This document shows positions 1-6,195 of a DNA stretch of 7,906 bases, piece after piece. Where the stretch lies: contig JAJYKO010000221.1 in NCBI GenBank assembly GCA_021788565.1, positions 1 through 7,906 on the forward strand, in the 5' to 3' direction. The position numbers and the translations under genes are program-made. Numbering within the stretch: the stretch's first letter is position 1; each line of letters starts with the position of its first letter. Below the pieces are notes generated by a model, which saw only the letters and a list, made by a program, of their open reading frames with translations, had not been told where the DNA came from and did no database searches. This DNA comes from Chloroflexota bacterium. Its GTDB lineage: Bacteria; Chloroflexota; UBA6077.

Positions 1-719
1 TGATGACCGACAGCTTCCAGTCCGGGATGACGAGCAAATTACCGTCCGGCCTTGCGCGGTCGCTTCCGCCGCAGGCCACGCAGATTCTCCAGAACCCGCA
101 GGTGCTGCTGAGTCCTTCGGTCACCACCGCGCTCCAGCAACGGTTTGCGTCCGTGGGGCCCCAGGGGCAGACATTGTTCGCCCAGCTTCTGGCGGCAGTA
201 CGCGACAGCCTTGCTACAGCGATCGCTGGTGTGTTTGAAGTGTCCTTCGCGATGATGGTTCTCGGCTTCATCGCAACGCTGTTCCTGCGGGAGATTCCGC
301 TCCGCAAGAGCCACCTGCCTAATCCAACCGAGGCGAAGCAGGCGGCAGAGAGGCAACGTCTGGCACAATCCCAAGCACTGCTGGGCACGATCTTCGCGAT
401 GGTAGCGCTCGAGGCTCAGAAGCCGGAGGCTTCTCCAACTCTTCTGGACACGGTCGCGTCCCTGGGTAACGGAAGCTACCCCGCGGAGTGGGGCGTCGCC
501 GAGAGGGCGCGCGCAGCGGCCACGGATATTTTGGAGCCAACAGCACTGGCGCTTCTCGCGCCACTCACGGTGCTGGACTTACGGACCTCGGCCGCCCACG
601 GCGTTCCGACGCCGCTCGAGGGGTTTGAGGAACTGAACTTTGTCGGGTATCCCGACGAGTTGGTAGCGACAGAATCTCGGCCGCGGAGTGCGGCCACCAA
701 CGGAGGAACAGATTCGTGA
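1..719 (+). CDS. C-terminal part of a DHA2-family (EmrB/QacA-like) MFS multidrug exporter, 5' end cut by window
   Basis: This is the end of a proton-coupled 14-helix drug exporter of the inner membrane; the open frame runs through the left edge, so the ATG at 3 is probably internal. About residues 1-70 of the visible part match the long loop before the last helix in this family. The last helix is about residues 75-95 and is followed by FLREIPLRKSH (94-104), a typical DHA2 cytoplasmic exit motif. About 130 further residues follow. They are Ala/Leu-rich with the segment SYPAEWGVAERARAAA, and I expect them to form a helical cytoplasmic tail; I do not recognise a domain there. The stop overlaps the GTG of the next gene by 4 bases (716-719), so the genes are translationally coupled. 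Export of a toxic compound is a family-level inference; the substrate is unknown. Confidence 0.85.
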   Translation, partial: MTDSFQSGMTSKLPSGLARSLPPQATQILQNPQVLLSPSVTTALQQRFASVGPQGQTLFAQLLAAVRDSLATAIAGVFEVSFAMMVLGFIATLFLREIPLRKSHLPNPTEAKQAAERQRLAQSQALLGTIFAMVALEAQKPEASPTLLDTVASLGNGSYPAEWGVAERARAAATDILEPTALALLAPLTVLDLRTSAAHGVPTPLEGFEELNFVGYPDELVATESRPRSAATNGGTDS

Positions 720-1177
720 GAGCTACATCGATCAGTCTTGCCAAGTACGCCTGGGCACTGGCAGCCAGCCTGATCTCCCTGATCGCCGGCGGCTGGCTCG
801 TGCTCGCGCCATTTGCCCTTGGCTACCAGCCCTACGGGGCAAGCTGGACCAATCAGACGACGAACAGCTTCTGGGTTGGGATCGCCGTTGTTGTGGTCTC
901 AGTCGCCAGCGTCTACCTGTTTGTCGCCTCGCTACGGGGCGAGCTCAAGCCGCTTGGGGCAATCGAGCCGAAGGCGCAGCCAGCTGCCGCGCCCGAGCTA
1001 GAGCCCGTGCAGATGACGCCGGCCGCACCCGTTACCAACGGCGAGTTCGAACGCTCTATGACCGCTCTTGTGTCGGCTCTCGCCGCGGACCTGACCGCAC
1101 ATCAGAGCGAGCGGAAAGGGGGAACTGCCGCGCAGTCCGAGGGTAGCAGATCGCAGGACGAGAGGAGGGCAGCGTGA
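716..1177 (+). CDS. Small two-helix membrane protein, SPW-repeat-like
   Basis: A 153-residue integral membrane protein of unknown function. Helix 1 is about residues 11-36 and includes the Trp-x-x-x-x-Pro-Phe motif (GGWLVLAPFALGY) that characterises the SPW family. Helix 2 is about residues 52-72. A Pro/Ala-rich hydrophilic tail of about 80 residues follows and is probably cytoplasmic. The GTG start at 716 is supported by GGAGG at 702-706 with 9-base spacing. It overlaps the exporter stop by 4 bases and its own stop overlaps the next start by 4 bases, so exporter and both small proteins are very likely one transcript. The next gene is a diverged paralogue. A role as accessory subunit of the exporter is an inference from coupling only. 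Confidence 0.75.
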   Translation: MRATSISLAKYAWALAASLISLIAGGWLVLAPFALGYQPYGASWTNQTTNSFWVGIAVVVVSVASVYLFVASLRGELKPLGAIEPKAQPAAAPELEPVQMTPAAPVTNGEFERSMTALVSALAADLTAHQSERKGGTAAQSEGSRSQDERRAA

Positions 1178-1452
1178 AACGGCATTTCTCAATGGGGGTA
1201 TATGCCCTCGCCTTGATCTTCATTATCGGACTTTGGCTGGTCGCGTCGCCGTTCGTGTTGCAGACCCAGCCGTCGGGTAGCACCTGGATATCATCCACTA
1301 TCAACACCGTGGCGTCCGGAGGCGTCCTGATAGTCGTATCGCTCGTGGGAATCGGGGCGTACTACCTGCTCGGCCTTAGCTCTGCGATTCGAGAGGAGGT
1401 CGTCAGCTCCGCGACGGAGGAGCAGCGACAGCGCCGTGAGGAGGCAGCCTAG
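1174..1452 (+). CDS. Second small two-helix membrane protein, SPW-like paralogue
   Basis: A 92-residue membrane protein of unknown function. Helix 1 is about residues 8-30 and contains GLWLVASPFVLQ; helix 2 is about residues 48-68. A short charged C-terminus rich in Glu, Gln and Arg follows (about 70-92), which may be helical. It shares with the preceding protein the WLV-x-(A/S)PF-x-L core, the following QP-x-G-x-x-W, and a VVS-containing second helix, so the two arose by duplication. The GTG start at 1174 overlaps the preceding stop (GTGA), with a purine-rich GAGGAGGG about 5 bases upstream. An in-frame ATG at 1192 is possible but would remove part of the N-terminus and has a weaker ribosome site. 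Two adjacent SPW-like proteins suggest a heteromeric membrane assembly; this is not shown by the sequence. Confidence 0.72.
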   Translation: MKRHFSMGVYALALIFIIGLWLVASPFVLQTQPSGSTWISSTINTVASGGVLIVVSLVGIGAYYLLGLSSAIREEVVSSATEEQRQRREEAA

Positions 1453-1475
1453 CACAGCAGGTCCACGGCAACTGC

Positions 1476-1488
1476 TTGACACTGTCAA
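1476..1488. promoter_or_regulatory. Perfect palindrome TTGACA-C-TGTCAA, candidate MarR operator
   Basis: The 13 bases form perfect 6-base arms around one central C. The left arm is also a consensus -35 hexamer, so a protein bound here would block a promoter reading into the MarR-GNAT gene. A further TTGACG half-site lies at 1497-1502, 21 bases (two helical turns) from the first arm. No convincing -10 is seen at the ideal spacing (GACGAT at 1499-1504 matches only 3 of 6). Autoregulation through palindromes of this size is common in MarR-family genes; binding here is inferred. Confidence 0.5.
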
Positions 1489-1544
1489 CTGAATGCTTGA
1501 CGATGCTACCTATCCGCGAACAACATTCTCGGGGAGGTGCAGCA

Positions 1545-2474
1545 GTGCCCCAGACCTACCTGGACCAGCGGGTGTCGGCTATTCGGCACTTCAACCGCTT
1601 CTACACCCAGCAGATAGGGGTGCTTCGCGAGGGCTATCTGGACAGCTCGTTCTCCCTCGCGGAGGTGAGGGTCCTGTACGAACTCGCTCAAAGGAAGACA
1701 ACCACGGCAAGCGAGTTGGCGCGGGAACTAGGGTTGGACCCGGGCTATTTGAGCCGCATCCTTCGGGGCTTCCAGAGGCGTGAACTGATCGACAGGAGGC
1801 CGTCCCACTCAGATGGCAGGCGGAACCTGCTGTCGCTGACGGAGGCCGGGCAGGACGTCTTTGCCCAGTTGCACAGACGGTCGCACGAAGACATCGCGAC
1901 GATGTTGGGTCGTCTATCTGAGGCCAAGCAGAGCCGCCTTGTGGAAGCTATGGCGACTATCGAGACCCTGCTTGGCGACCGACCTGAGCTGAAGCTCCCG
2001 TACGTGCTGCGACCCCACCGTGCTGGCGACATGGGCTGGGTCGTCCACCGCCATGGCGCGCTGTACGCGCAGGAGTACGGTTGGGACGAGCAGTTTGAAG
2101 CGCTCGTGGCGACCATCGTGGCCAAGTTCCTACAGCACTATGACCCGAAGCGTGAGCGCTGCTGGATCGCCGAGGTCGATGGTGAGAGTGTGGGATCCGT
2201 ATTCGTCGTCAAGCAGTCCGAGACGGTCGCCAAGCTCCGCCTTCTGCTGGTCGAGCCGCAAGCGCGCGGCCTGGGCATCGGCTCCAGACTGGTGGACGAG
2301 TGCATCCACTTCGCCAGACTGACCGGGTATAGGAAGATCAAGTTGTGGACGAACAGCATTCTCGTCGCCGCTCGTCACATCTATGAGAAAGCCGGCTTCC
2401 GGATGATAGAGGAGGACCCACACCACAGCTTCGGCCACGACCTCGTGGGCGAGACGTGGGAGATGAAGCTGTGA
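1545..2474 (+). CDS. MarR-GNAT fusion: winged-helix regulator with C-terminal N-acetyltransferase domain
   Basis: A 310-residue bifunctional protein. Residues about 36-97 form the MarR winged helix, with recognition helix around DPGYLSRILRGFQRR (65-79) and a wing with SDGRRNLLSLT (89-99). Residues about 152-309 form a GNAT acetyltransferase with the acetyl-CoA pyrophosphate-binding loop QARGLGIG (239-246) and the late AxxIYEKAGF motif. The frame is open from a TTG at 1476 and has an ATG at 1503. I chose the GTG at 1545 because GGAGG (1533-1537) precedes it by 7 bases and because family members start close to the segment YLDQRVSAIRHFNRFYTQQIG. The longer versions would also translate the palindromic operator candidate. 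It probably controls the exporter block, itself, or both. Whether the GNAT part acetylates a small molecule or only senses acetyl-CoA is unknown. Confidence 0.88.
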   Translation: MPQTYLDQRVSAIRHFNRFYTQQIGVLREGYLDSSFSLAEVRVLYELAQRKTTTASELARELGLDPGYLSRILRGFQRRELIDRRPSHSDGRRNLLSLTEAGQDVFAQLHRRSHEDIATMLGRLSEAKQSRLVEAMATIETLLGDRPELKLPYVLRPHRAGDMGWVVHRHGALYAQEYGWDEQFEALVATIVAKFLQHYDPKRERCWIAEVDGESVGSVFVVKQSETVAKLRLLLVEPQARGLGIGSRLVDECIHFARLTGYRKIKLWTNSILVAARHIYEKAGFRMIEEDPHHSFGHDLVGETWEMKL

Positions 2475-2524
2475 TGCAGCCGCCTATAGACTATTCAAAC
2501 CGCTCACGACTCACAGGGCAGCAG

Positions 2525-2541
2525 ATGCCTGCTACAGGCGT
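2525..2541. terminator. Weak hairpin between convergent genes
   Basis: ATGCCTG-CTA-CAGGCGT can form a 7-pair stem (one G-U pair) with a 3-base loop; the loop is the stop codon of the leftward C39 gene. There is no T-run on either side, so it is not a standard intrinsic terminator. It is the only stem in the 57 bases between the two convergent genes. Confidence 0.2.
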
Positions 2542-3428
2542 ACCGGCAGGAATCCCGCGATTAAGCCAAGTATGACACTGATGTCCCCTCCACCCTGAGT
2601 CTGCGAGGCCAGAGAGTGTTCCGGAGCCACGGTCGCAGGCTGGTGGGCGCGAACCATGGCGCCGAGCCCTGAGGTCGGAACCGCCCCCGGAACGTGGCAC
2701 GGGATAGGTGACATGCGCTCAACGGTGCTGGCCGCGGACGTCTGAGCCGTAGATGCCTCGTGCTCCGGAGCTGGTGTTGCTGCCGCTAGCGCCGGTGGGG
2801 GCGGAGGCGGCCCCGCAGAGAAGGCAGCGAACGGGAACTGGCTGGAGCCCCATGCCTTCAGGAGTTGCTGAGAGGACATGCTCTGCCGATATCCGGGAGC
2901 ATCGGTGTCAGCAGGATCGTTGAAGAAGAAAGTGTCGCGGGAATACCCAACGATTACTATATAGTGGTCGACTGGGATGGGATTGTACTGGTGGTTTGGA
3001 AGCAACGCGAAGAACACCTCGGCCACCACCGGACGCCCGGCCTGGAGTTCACTCCTCACCTGGTCCAGATTCCAGGTGCGCCAATTGCCCCCTGAGTACG
3101 GCCCTGTAACTTCGAGACCGTGATCCTTGACCACCTGGGCCAGATCCTGGATTCGGGTGCCGTCCGACGGATCCGAAAACCCTAGAAACCTATCGGCGGC
3201 TTTCCGCAGCGTGACCGTGGGGATGTTCTGGCCGAAGGCCGCTAGCACCATGGCTATGGAAGCCGGCCCGCAGTCGGTGGACTCGTACACGCTGCCGTCA
3301 ATCTGACTTCGCTGCGGAACCGGAAGCAATACCTGATCCTGGGGCACGTCTGCCCAGGCGGTAACGGCGGTTGTGGCAAAGGCAGCCAGCAGGGCAGCCA
3401 GAGCCAGCAGGGCTCGAGGTCTGTTCAT
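2532..3428 (-). CDS. Secreted C39-like (papain-fold) cysteine peptidase-family protein with proline-rich tail
   Basis: A 298-residue exported protein. Residues 1-26 are a Sec signal peptide: basic NRPR, a long Ala/Leu core and a TAWA-DVP cleavage site. The Peptidase_C39_2-type domain spans about 29-200: Cys53 in STDCGPASIAMVL, His155 in VDHYIVIVGY and Asp171 in FFNDPAD fit the Cys-His-Asp triad. After about residue 203 comes GPPPPPPALAAATPAP and a low-complexity Ala/Thr/Ser/Pro linker. The protein ends in a Gly-rich turn and a short hydrophobic segment (SVILGLIAGFLPVRL). The frame is open to an ATG at 3515, but the signal peptide makes 3428 the credible start; its ribosome site (GAGAAAG, about 10 bases upstream) is weak. 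The substrate is unknown; C39-like secreted proteins without a transporter are often general or peptidoglycan-associated hydrolases. It stands alone on this strand. Confidence 0.8.
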   Translation of the reverse strand: MNRPRALLALAALLAAFATTAVTAWADVPQDQVLLPVPQRSQIDGSVYESTDCGPASIAMVLAAFGQNIPTVTLRKAADRFLGFSDPSDGTRIQDLAQVVKDHGLEVTGPYSGGNWRTWNLDQVRSELQAGRPVVAEVFFALLPNHQYNPIPVDHYIVIVGYSRDTFFFNDPADTDAPGYRQSMSSQQLLKAWGSSQFPFAAFSAGPPPPPPALAAATPAPEHEASTAQTSAASTVERMSPIPCHVPGAVPTSGLGAMVRAHQPATVAPEHSLASQTQGGGDISVILGLIAGFLPVRL

Positions 3429-3513
3429 AAGCACAGTTCTTTCTCGTCTGTTGTTTGTTCGACTGCTGGATTGATGAGGGGACAGATTCGAGGACATTCT
3501 CCTCGGCGCGCGC

Positions 3514-3542
3514 ATTATGCCATAAATTGCGTGATCTGTCGC
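3514..3542 (-). promoter_or_regulatory. Candidate promoter of the C39-like gene
   Basis: On the minus strand GCGACA (3542-3537, 4 of 6 to the -35 consensus) is followed after 17 bases by CATAAT (3519-3514, 5 of 6 to the -10 consensus). Transcription would start near 3507, giving a leader of about 80 bases before the ATG at 3428 and excluding the upstream ATG at 3515. Confidence 0.35.
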
Positions 3543-3587
3543 TAACTGCGTGTTAAGGCCGGCTAATCGCGAGAGAACTTATGGCAT
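3517..3587. repeat. Nine-base inverted repeat pair ATGCCATAA / TTATGGCAT
   Basis: ATGCCATAA at 3517-3525 and its exact complement TTATGGCAT at 3579-3587 are separated by 53 bases. The left copy lies across the -10 of the candidate C39-gene promoter. A tight hairpin GCATG-CCC-CATGC (3584-3596) overlaps the right copy. This could be a pair of sites for a looping regulator or chance in a non-coding stretch. Confidence 0.3.
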
Positions 3588-3603
3588 GCCCCATGCGGCA
3601 TCA

Positions 3604-3620
3604 ACTTACACGGTGTGAGT
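3604..3620. promoter_or_regulatory. Operator-like inverted repeat ACTTACAC-G-GTGTGAGT
   Basis: A 17-base imperfect palindrome with 7 of 8 arm positions complementary around a central G. It lies about 80 bases upstream of the ABM monooxygenase gene, where a repressor site is expected. No clear -35/-10 pair was found with it. No regulator gene is directly adjacent, so the partner is unknown. Confidence 0.3.
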
Positions 3621-3700
3621 CCATCTTATTTGCTCTTCTGGAAGGCTGTATGTTCGTCCGCGACACGAGCTATTGAAAGGAGTCGCCCACGCGTGCGCGA

Positions 3701-3982
3701 ATGGTAGCTGTACAGATCCAACCCGGTAAGGTGGAGGATGCCAGCCGCATAGTCCAAGAGGCCATTGTGCCGGTGATGAAGGAGCAGAAGGGGTTCTTGG
3801 GACAACTGTTCTTCACCCAGGAGAACACCGGCAAGGCCATCTCCATCAACATGTGGGAAACAGAGGAAAGCCTCAAGGCCTTCGAGGGCAGTTCCATCTA
3901 TCAGGAGCTGCTGGGCAAACTCGCGGCTGTTCTAGCCGGACGGCCGGTTGGCGAAGGATACGACGTCAGCGTTCGGGCCTAG
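3701..3982 (+). CDS. Small ABM-family (antibiotic biosynthesis monooxygenase-like) protein
   Basis: A 93-residue single-domain protein with the dimeric alpha/beta ferredoxin-like fold of the ABM family. Family landmarks are visible: an N-terminal strand then PGKVEDA, a helix ending in MKEQKGFLGQLFF, and the strand SINMWETEESLKAF. Members act as cofactor-free monooxygenases or as small stress or quinol-handling enzymes; the substrate here cannot be told. The start is odd. A strong GAAAGGAG (3675-3682) lies 18 bases before the only usable in-frame ATG, while a GTG at ideal spacing (3693) is out of frame and gives only Val-Arg-Glu-Trp-stop. Homologues usually carry a few residues before this Met, so a one-base loss at the 5' end is possible. 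It is followed after 44 bases by a lipocalin-like pseudogene, probably once co-transcribed. Confidence 0.72.
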   Translation: MVAVQIQPGKVEDASRIVQEAIVPVMKEQKGFLGQLFFTQENTGKAISINMWETEESLKAFEGSSIYQELLGKLAAVLAGRPVGEGYDVSVRA

Positions 3983-4026
3983 ACCGACCCGACACAAGTC
4001 GCGACCGGCAGAAAGGGAGGTTTCCC

Positions 4027-4266
4027 GTGGGCGCTGCGTCTCTCGTAGGCGCCTGGAAACTCGTGTCCTTTCACATGAAAGACGGCGAGGGCTACCCATC
4101 GTATCGCTTCGGCCCGGATGTCGTCGGGTGCTACATGTTCACCGAGAGTGTGTAGGGCAGCGTGGCCATCGTCAAGAAGGATCAGCCTAACTTCACCGCC
4201 GGCGACATCTTCGCTGGAAGTTCCGACGAGTTCACTGATGCCAGCAAAGGATACATTCCCTATGGG
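4027..4266 (+). pseudogene. Broken lipocalin-like domain protein (Lipocalin_5 type)
   Basis: The GTG start at 4027 has a strong GGGAGG (4015-4020) 6 bases upstream. The reading begins with LVGAWKLVSFHMKDGEG, then YRFGPDVVGCYMFTES, matching the first strands of lipocalin-like proteins (LVG-W-LVSF, FG-x-x-x-G-Y). A TAG at 4153-4155 interrupts it after 42 codons. The same frame then continues with family-like GSVAIVKKDQPNFTAGDIF and DEFTDASKGYIPY, so the stop is internal to the domain. After about 4266 similarity ends and the frame runs into unrelated sequence with a stop at 4345. About 80 codons remain of a family usually near 140-150. Both the nonsense codon and the missing 3' half argue for a dead gene; a sequencing error could explain the stop but not the missing end. 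Confidence 0.7.
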
Positions 4267-4415
4267 CCTATGCTGGCAAGTAGCGACCTACAGACCGCAC
4301 AGCTGGTGTGGATTGCCGATCCGACCTGCCGGACCTTCTCCCGCTGACGTTCCAGAATGTGAGCGACTACCCGCGGCTGTTCGTAGATTTCGGCCAGCAG
4401 CTGGCTCTCGGCCAT
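4260..4415 (-). pseudogene. Truncated N-terminus of an SIS-domain sugar-phosphate isomerase/deaminase-like protein
   Basis: On the minus strand an ATG at 4415, preceded by GGAAGG at a spacing of about 10-12 bases, opens a 51-codon frame. It contains LLAEIYEQPRVVAHIL and RQREKVRQVGSAI, which strongly resembles the start of GlmS/AgaS-type SIS proteins (EI-x-EQP, then a helix leading into the first SIS strand). Residues about 43-50 (RSLLASIG) would correspond to the first strand and the (A/G)-x-G-T-S loop, but the sequence stops there at a TAG (4262-4260) instead of continuing for about 300 residues. It is a remnant, probably non-functional. Recognition rests on about 40 residues, so the exact subfamily is uncertain. 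Confidence 0.5.
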
Positions 4416-4738
4416 GGCTGAACGGCACCTTCCATGTGTTTCACAGGACTGCTCCAGAAGCGCTGCCAGTGCAGTCAGTGTCGCTCAACCATCGCAGAAG
4501 CCGGACCGGCGCTCCAAGTAAGCCGCTCCTAAGGTCGCCATCGAAGGTTGGGTGTTCATCCCCCGCCACGTTCCGTTCATGCACCGGGCGGCGGTGTACA
4601 AGACCCGGCCCTACGGTATCGGATTTGCGGAAGGGCGCCCTCGATATTGCTGCAAAGTACCCGGCGCCCGCAAGGGGCGACGCTACGTGAGCCGGCTGCT
4701 AAGCCTACCCAGTCACTGATCTGAACCATGCAACGCCG
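4416..4738. other. Non-coding or decayed stretch with no supportable gene
   Basis: About 320 bases between the SIS remnant and the end of the corrinoid protein gene. Every frame I read on both strands is broken or lacks any family signature. Short open pieces exist, such as a plus-strand one around 4536-4680 containing FIPRHVPFMHRAAVYKTRPYG, but I cannot place them. Base composition is like the flanks, suggesting eroded coding DNA rather than regulatory DNA. Confidence 0.45.
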
Positions 4739-5401
4739 CTACGAAGCAGCTGCTTCCCGCTGGACGAGCCGCCGGCAGAGACGCACGCCCTCAACCCCGT
4801 CGGAGGCCCAGTAGTCGGCCCCAACGTAGCGACAGATCTCCTCGTTCACCATGCCGCCCCCGATGATGATCGGGATCCCTTGAAGAGACGGCGATGCTTC
4901 CCGCAGCACTCGAACCGTCTCGCGCATGCTGGCAAAGGAGCTAGTCAGGACACCCGATATCCCGATGATGTCCGGACGAATCGCGAGAGCGCGCTCGAGA
5001 AACCTGGCCGGAGGGACGTCGACGCCGAGGTCCTCGACGGTGAAGCCGAAGCTGCGGAGCCCGAGGTGAACCATATCCTTCCCGATGTCGTGGATATCCC
5101 CCTGAACGGTGCCTATCAGCACGACCCCGGACACGTGGCCTGCCAGAAGCTGTTCCAGCGAGGGCTGCGCAAGCTCCATAACCTGACGGAAGATCTCGCC
5201 CGCCATGATGAGGCCAGACAGAAAGTATTCCTGCCGCTCGTAGCGCTCACCAACCATGCGCATTCCCTGCTCGCACTCGTTGATGATCGTCAAAGCGCTT
5301 TCGCCGACATTGAGCCGGCTCCTCACCAGATCCAGCGCCGCAACTTCATCCAGATCGGCCACAGCGGAGGCCAGGCTCTGGCCGGCGTTCTCCTCAGTCA
5401 T
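4739..5401 (-). CDS. Corrinoid (B12-binding) methyltransferase protein, MtbC/MttC-like, copy A
   Basis: A 220-residue methyl carrier that holds cobalamin and shuttles a methyl group between a substrate-specific methyltransferase and an acceptor-side methyltransferase. Residues about 10-85 are the helical cap domain (B12-binding_2), including ERYERQEYFLSGLIMAGEI. Residues about 90-215 are the Rossmann-like cobalamin domain with all key motifs: GDIHDIGKD (His104, the lower axial cobalt ligand), SGVLTS (from Ser149) and IIIGGG (to 183). Its AGGAG (5414-5410) overlaps the stop codon of the upstream GntR gene, 8 bases before the ATG, so it is translationally coupled to the regulator. No methyltransferase follows it on this strand; the nearest candidate partners are across the divergent promoter. 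It is clearly diverged from the second corrinoid protein in the window. Confidence 0.93.
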   Translation of the reverse strand: MTEENAGQSLASAVADLDEVAALDLVRSRLNVGESALTIINECEQGMRMVGERYERQEYFLSGLIMAGEIFRQVMELAQPSLEQLLAGHVSGVVLIGTVQGDIHDIGKDMVHLGLRSFGFTVEDLGVDVPPARFLERALAIRPDIIGISGVLTSSFASMRETVRVLREASPSLQGIPIIIGGGMVNEEICRYVGADYWASDGVEGVRLCRRLVQREAAAS

Positions 5402-5412
5402 GGACCCCGCTC

Positions 5413-6195
5413 CTATCTTCTAGCTCCGGCTCCGATCCGGGTGGTGAACTTGAAACGATCGGCCCGACAGATGAACCAGCCCCAGCTAACGGGGCGCGCG
5501 TCGAAATCGTAGAAGATGTGCTCGACGCAGAACGCGGGCGACGATGCCTCAACCTGCAGCAGAGATGCCTCCTCCTCCCGTAGGACCACCGCCTCAATGG
5601 TGAGGTCGCCGGCCTGCAGCCCCTCGCCGCCTCGGCCCTTGAGCAGCCCCTCCATGGTCGTAACCTCGAGCTCTGTCTCTACGAGGGGGCGCCTCGGATC
5701 GTACACCAGGTACTCGCGATGATACATCACGGGAGCGTCGGCCTGGAACAGAAGCCGCCGGATGTACACCACGCGCGACCCCTCAGGGACAGCCAGCTTG
5801 CGCGCCACTTTCTCGTCCGCAGTCACGATGTGCGCTTCGATGAGGCGCACGGTGTTATCGTCGCGGTTGGAAAGCTGATCCGTCAACTCCTCCAGCCGGA
5901 AGGTTGCCTCGCCCAGATCCAGGGGACGCACGAAGGTTCCCTTGCCTTGAAAGGCAGTGACGACGCCATCCTCGACAAGTATGTTGATGACGCGCCTGAC
6001 CGTCATCGGGCTCACGCCGTATCGCGCACACAGCTGGCCCTCCGAGGGCAGCTGATCGCCTGGCCGGAATACCCCGAGGGAGATTTGCCGCCGCAGTATC
6101 CCGGCAAGCTGCACGTAGGCAGGCTCGTATGAGTCCCTGTCAATTCGGTGGGTCTCACGACTCTCATGCGAAACCACGTCCGGCAAAGCCCCCAT
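5413..6195 (-). CDS. GntR-family regulator, HutC type with UTRA sensor domain
   Basis: A 260-residue transcription factor. Residues about 27-91 are the GntR winged helix: YVQLAGILRRQI, then PGDQLPSEGQLCARYGVSPMTVRRV and the wing GVVTAFQGKGTFV. Residues about 105-255 form the UTRA ligand-binding domain, with family-like RRLLFQADAPVMYHREYL and a C-terminal strand ending in RADRFKF. The frame is open to an ATG at 6255, but that start overlaps the start codon of the divergent gene and lies upstream of the likely promoter. I chose the ATG at 6195, which has AGGGAAG about 6 bases upstream and sits just after the predicted transcription start. The gene is followed by a corrinoid protein 11 bases downstream. 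HutC-type proteins are usually repressors released by a pathway metabolite, so this one likely senses the methylated substrate or a product. Confidence 0.92.
   Translation of the reverse strand: MGALPDVVSHESRETHRIDRDSYEPAYVQLAGILRRQISLGVFRPGDQLPSEGQLCARYGVSPMTVRRVINILVEDGVVTAFQGKGTFVRPLDLGEATFRLEELTDQLSNRDDNTVRLIEAHIVTADEKVARKLAVPEGSRVVYIRRLLFQADAPVMYHREYLVYDPRRPLVETELEVTTMEGLLKGRGGEGLQAGDLTIEAVVLREEEASLLQVEASSPAFCVEHIFYDFDARPVSWGWFICRADRFKFTTRIGAGARR

Noticed and set aside
1476..1544. TTG (1476) or ATG (1503) starts for the MarR-GNAT gene
   Set aside because: No ribosome site precedes them, they would translate the operator-like palindrome, and the GTG at 1545 has GGAGG at ideal spacing and fits the family N-terminus.
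3429..3515. N-terminal extension of the C39-like protein to an ATG at 3515
   Set aside because: It would bury the signal peptide behind 29 polar residues; the candidate promoter places transcription start near 3507.
4118..4690. A 190-codon open frame on the plus strand across the lipocalin and SIS remnants
   Set aside because: Arg/Pro/Ser-rich composition, no recognised domain, no ribosome site, and it overlaps two better-supported remnants in other frames.
4880..5512. A 210-codon plus-strand open frame
   Set aside because: It is antisense to the corrinoid protein and GntR genes, which have full domain signatures; it shows none.
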